DNA from: Paenibacillus mesophilus
Lineage (GTDB): Bacteria > Bacillota > Bacilli > Paenibacillales > NBRC-103111
Assembly: GCF_005938385.1 (NCBI RefSeq)
Contig: NZ_VCRA01000002.1
Coordinates: forward strand, 186,001-250,000
Reading direction: 5' to 3'
DNA: 64,000 nucleotides
The notes beneath the pieces are model-generated. The model ran no database searches. It was not told the DNA's origin and worked only from the letters and a program-made list of their open reading frames with translations. Below are positions 34,465 to 42,984 of the stretch, one piece after another (position 1 is the stretch's first letter; every line of letters begins with the position of its first letter). The position numbers were made by a program, and so were the translations under genes.

Positions 34465-35115
34465 ATGGCAGTATCTGCACAAGCGGTAAAAGAATTGCGC
34501 GAAAAAACCGGAGCAGGCATGCTCGATTGCAAGAAAGCGTTGGAGGAAGCCAACGGCGATTTGACTAAAGCGGCAGAAATTCTCCGTGAAAAAGGATTGG
34601 CGGCTGCAGCGAAAAAAGGCGACCGTATCGCAACCGAAGGCGTAGTAGAGTCCTACATCCACGCCGGCGGACGGATCGGCGTACTCGTCGAAGTCAACTG
34701 CGAAACCGACTTCGTCGGCAAAACGGATTCGTTCCGCGAGTTCGTTCGCGATATCGCGATGCAAATCGCGGCGACCAACCCTCTGTACGTCGGCCGTGAA
34801 GAAGTGCCGCAAGAGGCTTTGGACAAAGAGCGCGAAATTTTGAGAAACCAAGCGCTTAACGAAGGCAAACCGGCTCATATCGTCGACAAAATGGTGGAAG
34901 GCCGTCTTGCCAAATACTACGAAGAATATTGCCTGCTCGAGCAAGCGTACATCAAGGATCAAGACAAAACGATCAACGCGCTGCTGAATGAAAAAGTAGC
35001 TACGATCGGCGAGAAAATCTCGATCCGCCGTTTCGTGCGTTACGAGCTTGGCGAAGGCTTGGAGAAAAAGCAAGACAATTTCGTAGAAGAAGTTATGGCG
35101 CAAGTCAAACAATAA
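34465..35115 (+). CDS. tsf: Translation elongation factor Ts
   Basis: Guanine nucleotide exchange factor for EF-Tu. 216 residues, the short Paenibacillaceae form rather than the 293-residue B. subtilis form. N-terminal UBA-like domain ([40 protein letters not shown]), core dimer interface ([20 protein letters not shown]). ATG 34465 behind GGAGGAGG. Confidence 0.97.
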   Translation: MAVSAQAVKELREKTGAGMLDCKKALEEANGDLTKAAEILREKGLAAAAKKGDRIATEGVVESYIHAGGRIGVLVEVNCETDFVGKTDSFREFVRDIAMQIAATNPLYVGREEVPQEALDKEREILRNQALNEGKPAHIVDKMVEGRLAKYYEEYCLLEQAYIKDQDKTINALLNEKVATIGEKISIRRFVRYELGEGLEKKQDNFVEEVMAQVKQ

Positions 35116-35125
35116 GGTCGTTCGC

Positions 35126-35162
35126 GGACAACCAATACCGTAAACTCAGGTATTGGTTGTCC
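35126..35162. repeat. 14-bp perfect inverted repeat after tsf
   Basis: GGACAACCAATACC, a 9-nt loop, and its exact reverse complement. No T-run; stands 18 nt before the true terminator. Confidence 0.75.
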
Positions 35163-35179
35163 CATAATTGCCCGATACG

Positions 35180-35206
35180 AGGAACACGCCGTGTTCCTTC
35201 TTTTTT
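35180..35206 (+). terminator. Rho-independent terminator of rpsB-tsf
   Basis: Stem AGGAACAC-GCC-GTGTTCCT (approximately 35180-35198) followed by TCTTTTTT. pyrH starts 29 nt later, so pyrH is either read through or has its own promoter nearby; none is obvious. Confidence 0.85.
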
Positions 35207-35222
35207 AGCGGAACGAGCATAG

Positions 35223-35962
<740 letters not shown>

Positions 35963-35963
<1 letters not shown>

Positions 35964-36517
35964 TGCCACAGTCCATCAAGAAAAGTGCGGAAGAACGGAT
36001 GGAAAAGGCGATCGGCTCGCTGAAGAAGGAGCTGGCCAGCCTGCGTGCAGGTCGGGCTACCCCGGCGCTGCTCGATCGCGTGCAGGTCGAATATTATGGA
36101 TCGATGACCCCGGTCAACCAGCTCGCCAACATTAATACGCCCGATTCCCGTACGATTATGATTCAACCGTGGGACAAGTCTTCCGTCGCAGCGATTGAAA
36201 AAGCGATTTTGAAGTCGGAGCTCGGATTGACGCCTGCAAACGATGGAGCGTCTATTCGTCTTAGCATTCCTCCGCTTACGGAAGAACGCCGCGGCGAGCT
36301 TGTGAAAATGACGAAAAAATTCGGCGAGGAAGCGAAAGTGGCGATCCGCAACATTCGCCGCGACGCGAACGACGATATCAAGAAGCTGGAAAAGTCGAGT
36401 ATTTCCGAGGACGAATCCCGCCGTCACCAGGAAGACATCCAGAAATCGACCGACAAGTACATTGCCGAGATCGATAAGGTGCTGGCAGGCAAAGAAAAAG
36501 AAATTATGGAAGTGTGA
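35963..36517 (+). CDS. frr: Ribosome recycling factor
   Basis: Splits post-termination ribosomes with EF-G. 184 residues, family length; [40 protein letters not shown] and the C-terminal [20 protein letters not shown] are diagnostic. ATG 35963 shares its A with the pyrH stop; ribosome site GGAAGTG lies in pyrH. Confidence 0.98.
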
Positions 36518-36528
36518 CAGCTGCAAAT

Positions 36529-36556
36529 CGGCCCCCCGCATTGAAGGGGGATTTTT
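36529..36556 (+). terminator. Weak intrinsic terminator after frr
   Basis: CCCCC-GCATTGAA-GGGGG stem (36533-36550) followed by ATTTTTG. Short stem; could be partial. Confidence 0.6.
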
Positions 36557-36589
36557 GTGTTCGCTTCGAATAAGGGTGGGGAGTAGAAT

Positions 36590-37354
36590 ATGTTCCATCT
36601 TTTCAAACGGACTCGATCCGACCGGAGACCGGAGGAGATCAGCGAGCTTAATCCGGACCGTATCCCGGAGCATATCGCGATCATCATGGACGGTAACGGA
36701 CGATGGGCAAAGCGGCGCGGGCTTCCGCGCATCGCCGGTCATCACGCCGGGATGAAAGCAGTCAAACGGGCTACGATCGGGGCCAGCGATATGGGCGTCA
36801 AAGTGTTGACGCTTTACGCCTTCTCTACGGAAAATTGGAAACGTCCCCGCGACGAAGTCGAATTTCTGATGAAGCTGCCCCAAGAGTTTTTGGCTTTGGA
36901 GCTCGACGAGCTGGTCGAAAAGAACGTTCAGGTCCGCATGACCGGATGGAAGGAAGGATTGCCCGCCCATACGCTCGATGCGGTGGATGCGGCGATCGAA
37001 CGAACGAAGCAAAATGACGGCCTTATTCTCAATTTTGCTCTGAACTACGGAAGCCGCCACGAGATCGTGAACGCCGTTCGGGATATCGCCGAACAAGTGC
37101 GGCAGGGCGAACTGAAGAAGGAAGATATTTCCGAAACGCTTATTTCCAGCCGTCTGCTCACACAATCGCTGCCGGACCCCGATTTGATCATTCGGACAAG
37201 CGGAGAAATTCGTATCAGTAACTTTTTGCTTTGGCAAATGGCTTATTCCGAGCTATGGTTTACGGATATTTATTGGCCGGAGTTTACCGAACAACATCTG
37301 GTTCAGGCGGTGTGCGAATACCAGCGCCGGGCGAGAAGATACGGCGGCTTGTAA
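36590..37354 (+). CDS. uppS: Undecaprenyl diphosphate synthase (cis-prenyltransferase)
   Basis: Condenses farnesyl-PP with eight isopentenyl-PP units to the C55 lipid carrier for peptidoglycan and teichoic acids. 254 residues: HIAIIMDGNGRWAKRRGLPR with the catalytic Asp, then VLTLYAFSTENWKRP and the C-terminal RTSGEIRISNFLLWQMAYSE. The start MFHLFKRTRSDRR is a variable extension. ATG 36590 behind GGTGGGGAG. Confidence 0.97.
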   Translation: MFHLFKRTRSDRRPEEISELNPDRIPEHIAIIMDGNGRWAKRRGLPRIAGHHAGMKAVKRATIGASDMGVKVLTLYAFSTENWKRPRDEVEFLMKLPQEFLALELDELVEKNVQVRMTGWKEGLPAHTLDAVDAAIERTKQNDGLILNFALNYGSRHEIVNAVRDIAEQVRQGELKKEDISETLISSRLLTQSLPDPDLIIRTSGEIRISNFLLWQMAYSELWFTDIYWPEFTEQHLVQAVCEYQRRARRYGGL

Positions 37355-37379
37355 CACGCATTCGGACGGAGGAAATCGC

Positions 37380-38174
37380 TTGAGACAACGTATCGTGACT
37401 GCAGTCGTGGCGGGTGCCGGTTTTCTATTGTTTCTCATGCTGGGCAAACTGTATTACGCCGCTTTGATCATGCTGCTCGCAGCCGTCGGTTATTACGAAT
37501 ATACCCGTATGAACGGTCATCCGCCCGTGCGTCTGACCGCTCTGATCGGTTTTTTGTTTACGCTCTATCTTGCATTTCCTTGGGAAGTTTATCCCGAGTG
37601 GGGCTCGATCCCTCAAGCGGCGGCCATCTGGCTCGCCATGTTTCTGCTGTTTGCAATGACCGTTATTTCCAAGAACAAAGTGACGATCGATCAAGCGGCC
37701 GTCGTGTTTCTGGGGATCGTCTACTTGGGAATAGGCTTTCATTACATGATCACGACCCGTCTCGGCGATCATGGATTGTATTGGACGTTGTTAACCTTCG
37801 CCTGCATATGGACAACCGATTCAGGAGCCTATTTCTGCGGCAAGGCGTTCGGTAAGAGGCCGCTCTGGCCTACGATCAGCCCGAAGAAAACGGTGGAGGG
37901 TGCCCTTGGCGGGATAGCCGTCTCGATCGTTGCCGCGCTTTGCTTCTCCCTATACGCACCGGAGCTGCTGTCTTGGAGCAAGGCGATCGGGCTCGGCTTC
38001 GTAATCGCGGTCGTCGGCCAAACCGGCGATTTGATTCAGTCCGCCTACAAACGGATTCGCAACATTAAGGATACGGGCTCCGTTTTACCAGGACACGGCG
38101 GCGTGTTGGACCGTTGCGACAGCTGGCTGATCGTCTTTCCGTTCGTTCAATTGCTTTCCCTTATCCCGCAGTAA
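37380..38174 (+). CDS. cdsA: Phosphatidate cytidylyltransferase
   Basis: Makes CDP-diacylglycerol from CTP and phosphatidate for phospholipid synthesis. 264 residues, about eight transmembrane helices; the signature near the C-terminus is present (KRIRNIKDTGSVLPGHGGVL then DRCDSW), and RPLWPTISPKKTVEGALGG precedes it. TTG start at 37380 after CGGAGGAA. Confidence 0.97.
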   Translation: MRQRIVTAVVAGAGFLLFLMLGKLYYAALIMLLAAVGYYEYTRMNGHPPVRLTALIGFLFTLYLAFPWEVYPEWGSIPQAAAIWLAMFLLFAMTVISKNKVTIDQAAVVFLGIVYLGIGFHYMITTRLGDHGLYWTLLTFACIWTTDSGAYFCGKAFGKRPLWPTISPKKTVEGALGGIAVSIVAALCFSLYAPELLSWSKAIGLGFVIAVVGQTGDLIQSAYKRIRNIKDTGSVLPGHGGVLDRCDSWLIVFPFVQLLSLIPQ

Positions 38175-38203
38175 CGATTATTGTTCATTGAGGTGGAATC
38201 GAT

Positions 38204-39349
38204 TTGAAACGAGTTTCCTTATTGGGCAGTACCGGATCGGTCGGTACGCAGACGTTGGATGTCATTTCCCGCTACCCCGAACGTTTCCGGCTGGAGGCGC
38301 TCGCGGCGGGGCAAAACTGGGAGCTGCTGATCGAACAGGCGAACCGGTTCCGGCCGAAGCAGGTTTCCGTCGCAACAAAGGAATTGGCGGACAAAATCGC
38401 TTCCCACATTCCGTCTGGAACGACGATCTTGTACGGCGAGCAAGGGCTGATCGAGACGGCGGCCGGCAACGATGCGGATATCGTCGTTACCGCGATCGTG
38501 GGCAGCCAAGGATTGAAGCCGACGCTTGCAGCCATTGAAGCGGGCAAGCATATCGGACTTGCCAACAAAGAAACGCTGGTAAGCGGCGGGCATCTTGTGT
38601 CCGCGGCAGCCGAACGAAACAACGTCAAGCTGCTGCCGGTGGACAGCGAGCATTCCGCGATATTCCAATGCTTGAATGGCGAATCGATGTCGGCGTTGCG
38701 CAAAATCGTGCTGACCGCATCCGGCGGATCGTTCCGCAACCGGACGCGCGAAGAGCTTAAGGGCGTTACGGTCGAGCAAGCGCTCGCTCATCCGAACTGG
38801 TCGATGGGAGCGAAAATAACGATCGATTCGGCAACGATGGCGAACAAAGGCTTGGAAGTGATAGAAGCCCATTGGCTGTTCGGACTTCCGTACGAGCGGA
38901 TCGAAGTCGTCATTCATCCGGAGAGCATCATTCATTCCTTTGTGGAGTTCGAGGACCGGAGTATGATCGCCCAGATGGGCTTGCCGGATATGAGAGTTCC
39001 GATCCAGTATGCGCTTACATATCCCGAAAGGCTCGTTTCTCCGGTGCAATCCCTCGATTTGACGGAGCTTGGGAAACTGCATTTCCGTAAAATGGATTTC
39101 GACCGTTTCCCGTGCTTGCGTATGGCATACGAATGCGGAAAAACGGGAGGCACGATGACAGCCGTATTCAACGCCGCCAATGAAATTGCCGTATCGAGAT
39201 TCGTGGCCGGCGAAATCGGATTCCTGGAAATCGAGAATGTGATCGAGTCCGTCATAGATCGTCACGAGACGGTCGCGGCGCCTACTCTCGAACAAATCGT
39301 CGAAGCCGACGGCTGGGCTCGCCGGCTGGCGGGCTCGTACGGGAAATGA
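38204..39349 (+). CDS. dxr: 1-deoxy-D-xylulose 5-phosphate reductoisomerase
   Basis: First committed step of the MEP isoprenoid pathway (DXP + NADPH to MEP). 381 residues; NADPH-binding [16 protein letters not shown], metal and substrate residues in [33 protein letters not shown] and [23 protein letters not shown] start at 38204 after GAGGTGGA. Supplies precursors for UppS four genes upstream. Confidence 0.98.
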   Translation: MKRVSLLGSTGSVGTQTLDVISRYPERFRLEALAAGQNWELLIEQANRFRPKQVSVATKELADKIASHIPSGTTILYGEQGLIETAAGNDADIVVTAIVGSQGLKPTLAAIEAGKHIGLANKETLVSGGHLVSAAAERNNVKLLPVDSEHSAIFQCLNGESMSALRKIVLTASGGSFRNRTREELKGVTVEQALAHPNWSMGAKITIDSATMANKGLEVIEAHWLFGLPYERIEVVIHPESIIHSFVEFEDRSMIAQMGLPDMRVPIQYALTYPERLVSPVQSLDLTELGKLHFRKMDFDRFPCLRMAYECGKTGGTMTAVFNAANEIAVSRFVAGEIGFLEIENVIESVIDRHETVAAPTLEQIVEADGWARRLAGSYGK

Positions 39350-39776
39350 CCGGAGAAACGGGGTAAACGCGCGGCAACGTTTCCGCTTTTGAGCAACAGG
39401 TTCTGATCCTTGCGGCAAGCTTGTATTATAGTAAAGAATAATGTTAATCTTAGTACAAGCTGGAACTAAGGAACTTTCGCGGAATGACCTGGGAGTCTGT
39501 CCGACGATTCGAAATCGGCGAATATTTATGCAAGAACGTCCATTTATGCAACTGAAAGCAAGATTTACAGTCAACATTGGATAAATATTCGCTAAAAATG
39601 TTTCGTCTGACAGACTCCTGTTTTGTTATTACGTGACAGTTCCTGAGGAGCTTCGCAGAAATAATCAATCCGTTGACCGCGACTGATTTCCTCATCGACG
39701 AGGAGCGGCATTGCCGGGACGGGCAGCTTGTTTCATCGCGACTCCCAAGTCTATGGGCTAGCGCCGCGGGAGGAAG
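39350..39776. other. 427-bp non-coding gap between dxr and rseP
   Basis: No gene seen. It holds the large composite palindrome (39470-39643), a possible weak promoter upstream of it (TTCTGA, 17-nt spacer, TATTAT ending near 39428), and about 130 bp of plain sequence before the rseP ribosome site GGGAGG. The short open frames across its end are shadows of rseP. Confidence 0.6.
39470..39643. repeat. Dispersed palindrome family, copy 4 (174-bp triple-nested composite)
   Basis: Outer arms GGAACTTTCGCGGAATGACC and GTTATTACGTGACAGTTCC; within them GGAGTCTGTC (39492-39501) and GACAGACTCC (39609-39618); within those GCGAATATTTAT (39518-39529) and ATAAATATTCGC (39581-39592). The left outer arm is of the CGGAAT type and the right of the CACGTAAT type, so it mixes the two subfamilies. 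Confidence 0.85.
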
Positions 39777-41036
39777 ATGCTTTTGTCACCTCAGGTTATT
39801 TTTCAAATCGTGCTCCTGTTTTTCGTGCTCGTCACGATACACGAATGGGGACATTATTATTTCGCGAAGCGGGCCGGCATACTCGTTCGCGAATTCGCGA
39901 TCGGCTTCGGACCTAAACTGTTTTCGTTCATTCGCGGCGAAACCCGCTATACGCTCAGACTGCTTCCGATCGGCGGCTTCGTCCGGATGGCCGGGGAAGA
40001 CCCTGAAATCGTCCAGATTCAGCCGGGTCAGACGATAGCCGTATCTCTCGAGCAAGGCCGGGTCAATCGTATTTATTTGGACCAGCTCGACCAACGGTCC
40101 AATGTCGTTCAAGGAACGGTTGATCGGATCGATTTGGAACGCGAGTTGTCGGTCTCGCTCGATGTGGACGGTGAGAAGCTGACTTATGCGGTTCACCCTC
40201 AAGCGTTCATGATCGCCAAATCGAAGGAAACGCAGATCGCCCCTTGGGACCGGCAATTCGGCAGCAAGACGGTCGGTCAACGGGCGTTGTCGATCTTCGC
40301 CGGACCGTTCATGAATTTTATATTGGCCTTCGTTTTGTTCGTGACCGTCTTATTTTTGGCCGGCATGCCGGTAAACGTCAAGATCGATCGCGTCGAGCCC
40401 GATTCGCCTGCGCAGAAGGCCGGCTTGCAGAGCGGAGACATCATTACCCGGGTGAACGGCCAGCAGATCGGCGACAATCCGAGCGACTTGACCGGACTCA
40501 TTCGCGGCTCGGCCAATAAGAAGATGGACTGGACAATCCAGCGCGGCGGCAATGAGCAGCAAATCCAAGTGACGCCGGAAATGAAGGAAGATGTTGCGCT
40601 GGTAGGGGTCAGGTTGACGTCGGATAAACGGAACACGAAGATCGGAGAGGCGATCACCGGCGGCTGGACCAATATGGTCGAAGCGACCAAGCAGATTATG
40701 ATCGGCTTCAAGACGCTTATTCTCGGCAACTTCAAGCTGGACGATCTCGGAGGACCGGTTCGTATTGTGGAAGTAACCGGAGAGCACGCCAGCGCCGGAC
40801 TTCCGCAGTATACGTTCTGGGCGGCCATCATGAGCCTGTACTTGGGAATATTCAATTTGCTGCCCTTTCCGGCTTTGGACGGGAGCAGACTAGTCTTTCT
40901 CGCATTCGAAGCGGTGCGGGGCAGACCGGTAGATCCTAGCCGGGAGAGCATGGTTCATTTCGTCGGCTTCGCGATGCTGATGCTGCTTATGATCGCGGTA
41001 ACGTATAACGATATTTTGCGCTTGATCAAAGGCTGA
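39777..41036 (+). CDS. rseP: Site-2 (RIP) zinc metalloprotease RseP/RasP
   Basis: Intramembrane protease that cleaves anti-sigma factors and signal-peptide remnants. 419 residues: catalytic HEWGH (His22, Glu23, His26) in the first membrane helix, a central PDZ domain (VEPDSPAQKAGLQSGDIITR) and the third zinc-ligand motif in LNLLPFPALDGSRLVF. ATG 39777 follows GGGAGGA closely; TTG 39783 is a possible alternative start with better spacing. Confidence 0.96.
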   Translation: MLLSPQVIFQIVLLFFVLVTIHEWGHYYFAKRAGILVREFAIGFGPKLFSFIRGETRYTLRLLPIGGFVRMAGEDPEIVQIQPGQTIAVSLEQGRVNRIYLDQLDQRSNVVQGTVDRIDLERELSVSLDVDGEKLTYAVHPQAFMIAKSKETQIAPWDRQFGSKTVGQRALSIFAGPFMNFILAFVLFVTVLFLAGMPVNVKIDRVEPDSPAQKAGLQSGDIITRVNGQQIGDNPSDLTGLIRGSANKKMDWTIQRGGNEQQIQVTPEMKEDVALVGVRLTSDKRNTKIGEAITGGWTNMVEATKQIMIGFKTLILGNFKLDDLGGPVRIVEVTGEHASAGLPQYTFWAAIMSLYLGIFNLLPFPALDGSRLVFLAFEAVRGRPVDPSRESMVHFVGFAMLMLLMIAVTYNDILRLIKG

Positions 41037-41047
41037 CGAAGCCACCG

Positions 41048-41076
41048 GACAGGACACAAGCGAATTGTGTCCTGTC
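41048..41076. repeat. 11-bp perfect hairpin after rseP
   Basis: GACAGGACACA, 7-nt loop, TGTGTCCTGTC, starting 12 nt after the rseP stop. No T-run, so likely a 3' stabiliser or weak terminator. Confidence 0.65.
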
Positions 41077-41095
41077 TGCGGTTCGCGGTTAAAGT

Positions 41096-41137
41096 GGGGC
41101 TCCCCCAAAAGTACTCGGAATAAGCTGCAGAGGATAA
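41096..41137. repeat. 42-bp direct repeat A upstream of proS
   Basis: Starts GGGGCTCCCCCAAAAGTACT and ends CAGAGGATAA. It is identical to 41219-41260 except for one base (G versus A in AAGCTnCAG). Copy A lacks the pairing 3' arm that follows copy B. Confidence 0.9.
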
Positions 41138-41218
41138 ATTTCGCTACCTGAAAAATTTCCATTTATCGTCAATGATGCTGCACAACGGCATGGATGTTTT
41201 GAGGGGTTTGAATTTCAG

Positions 41219-41276
41219 GGGGCTCCCCCAAAAGTACTCGGAATAAGCTACAGAGGATAACTTCACTTTTGGGGGA
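41219..41276. repeat. Direct repeat B plus hairpin arm, upstream of proS
   Basis: Repeat B (41219-41260) continues into ACTTTTGGGGGA (41265-41276), the exact complement of TCCCCCAAAAGT at 41224-41235, giving a 12-bp stem with a 29-nt loop. A related hairpin forms the terminator behind proS (42873-42927). No T-run follows this copy, and no T-box motif was seen in the proS leader. Confidence 0.85.
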
Positions 41277-41301
41277 CCAATTTAGGAGGCTCTCGTTCCA
41301 T

Positions 41302-42756
41302 ATGTCCAAAGATAAAGAGAAGCAGTTCGTAAAAGAAATTACGCCGCAAAGCGAAGATTTTTCCCGCTGGTACATAGATGCGATCAGCAAAGCGGAATTG
41401 ATGAGCTATTCGCCCGTTCGCGGATGCGTCGTGCTCCGTCCGGACGGCTACGAAATATGGGAGCACATCCAGCGCGAGCTCGACCGGAGATTCAAGGAAA
41501 CCGGGCACCGCAACGCATATTTCCCGTTGTTCATTCCCGAGAGCTTCTTCCAGAAGGAAAAGGAGCATGTCGAAGGCTTCAATCCCGAATTGCCGTGGGT
41601 GACGGAAGCCGGCGGAGAGAAGCTGGAGGAGCGTCTTGCGATTCGTCCGACTTCGGAAACGATGATCGGCCATATGTACTCGAACTGGATCAATTCGTAT
41701 CGCGATCTGCCTGTGCTGATCAATCAGTGGGCGAACGTTGTCCGCTGGGAGAAGCGGACGCTGCCGTTCCTGCGAACGACCGAGTTTTTGTGGCAGGAAG
41801 GCCATACGGCTCACGAGGACGAAGCGGACGCTCGGAAAGAAACGATGCAAATGCTCGAAGTATACCGCGATTTTGCCGAGAATTTCTTGGCTATTCCGGT
41901 TATAATGGGTCAGAAGACGCCGTCGGAGAAATTTGCCGGAGCAGTCGACACCTATTCGATCGAAGCGATGATGAAGGACGGTAAAGCGGTTCAAGCGGGT
42001 ACGTCCCACTATTTGGGAACCAACTTCGCGCAGGCGTTCGACATTAAATATTTGGACAGGGACAACTCGCAGCAATTCGTGCACACGACATCGTGGGGAG
42101 TAAGCACCCGGCTGATCGGTGCCTTGATTATGGTGCATGGCGACGATCGCGGACTTGCCCTTCCTCCGAAGGTTGCACCGACGCAAGCGGTCGTCATCCC
42201 GATCGGTCCTCCGAAAACCCGCGATCAAGTCGTTCCTCGCGCGGAAGAGATGTTCTTCGAATTGAAGCGTGCGGGAATCCGGGTCAAGATCGACGATAAT
42301 CCGGATCAAAGCCCCGGCTGGAAGTTCAACGAATACGAAATGCGCGGAGTTCCGGTTCGGATCGAGTTCGGTCCCCGCGATATGGAGAACGGACAAGCCG
42401 TGCTCGTATCCCGCGTATCGGGCGAGAAGCGTCCGGTCCGGCTCGATGCGATCGTGGAAGAAGTCCGGAAGATGCTGGATGACGTTCACCAGACAATGTA
42501 CAACAACGCCAAGGCGTTTATGGAAAGCAATTTCAAAATAGTGGACACGCTTGACGAAATGAAGAGCTTCCTGGATGCACAGCGGGGCTTCGTACTGACC
42601 GGCTGGTGCGGCTCCGAAGTGTGCGAGAAGCAAGTGAAAGAGGAGACCGGCGCCACGAGCCGGAACATCCCGTTCGAGCCTGCCGAGCGTAAATCGGCGT
42701 GCGTCGTATGCGGATCGAAGGCCGAACATACGGTTGTCTTCGGAAAGTCTTATTAA
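41302..42756 (+). CDS. proS: Prolyl-tRNA synthetase, archaeal/eukaryotic type
   Basis: Charges tRNA-Pro. 484 residues of the short archaeal/eukaryotic-like class: no 180-residue editing insertion between motifs 2 and 3, and a C-terminal zinc-type domain (GWCGSEVCEKQVKEETGATS; ACVVCGSKAEHTVVFGKSY) with a terminal Tyr. Class II motifs are seen in AIRPTSETMIGHMYSNWI, FLRTTEFLWQEGHTAH and LIMVHGDDRGLALPP. B. subtilis carries the longer bacterial type at this locus. ATG 41302 after AGGAGG (41284-41289). Confidence 0.96.
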   Translation: MSKDKEKQFVKEITPQSEDFSRWYIDAISKAELMSYSPVRGCVVLRPDGYEIWEHIQRELDRRFKETGHRNAYFPLFIPESFFQKEKEHVEGFNPELPWVTEAGGEKLEERLAIRPTSETMIGHMYSNWINSYRDLPVLINQWANVVRWEKRTLPFLRTTEFLWQEGHTAHEDEADARKETMQMLEVYRDFAENFLAIPVIMGQKTPSEKFAGAVDTYSIEAMMKDGKAVQAGTSHYLGTNFAQAFDIKYLDRDNSQQFVHTTSWGVSTRLIGALIMVHGDDRGLALPPKVAPTQAVVIPIGPPKTRDQVVPRAEEMFFELKRAGIRVKIDDNPDQSPGWKFNEYEMRGVPVRIEFGPRDMENGQAVLVSRVSGEKRPVRLDAIVEEVRKMLDDVHQTMYNNAKAFMESNFKIVDTLDEMKSFLDAQRGFVLTGWCGSEVCEKQVKEETGATSRNIPFEPAERKSACVVCGSKAEHTVVFGKSY

Positions 42757-42857
42757 GGAACTTTAACGGAATAACGTACCTGCACTCTGACGACCGGGAC
42801 TTTGCCGAACCACAAAGCTCGGGTCGTCAGTCAGGGCGGTAATTCCGTTAAAGATCC
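42757..42857. repeat. Dispersed palindrome family, copy 5 (nested double palindrome)
   Basis: Begins on the base after the proS stop. Outer arms GGAACTTTAACGGAAT and ATTCCGTTAAAGATCC; inner arms CTGACGACCGGGACTTTG and CAAAGCTCGGGTCGTCAG. Architecture and inner sequence match copy 2 (28811-28909). Confidence 0.9.
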
Positions 42858-42872
42858 TAATCGCTGCAGTCG

Positions 42873-42935
42873 AACCCCAAGAAGGGATCAGGATAAGCCG
42901 CCGAGCTTAACTTCGCTTTTTGGGGTTGTTTTTTC
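42873..42935 (+). terminator. Rho-independent terminator of proS
   Basis: AACCCCAA (42873-42880) pairs with TTGGGGTT (42920-42927), followed by GTTTTTT. The 39-nt interior (AAGGGATCAGGATAAGCC..) resembles the interior of the hairpin upstream of proS (41219-41276). Confidence 0.85.
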
Positions 42936-42984
42936 GCCGCGACTCTAGCAATCTATTACTAGCTGCAAGTTTGGGGGGAACCGG

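Noticed and set aside
39673-40038. 121-codon + frame upstream of and inside rseP
   Set aside because: Overlaps the strong rseP coding sequence in another phase; composition is Cys/Ser/Arg-rich as in shadows.
41037-41301. T-box riboswitch upstream of proS
   Set aside because: No AGGGTGGNACCGCG T-box sequence or specifier-loop layout; only hairpin repeats are seen.
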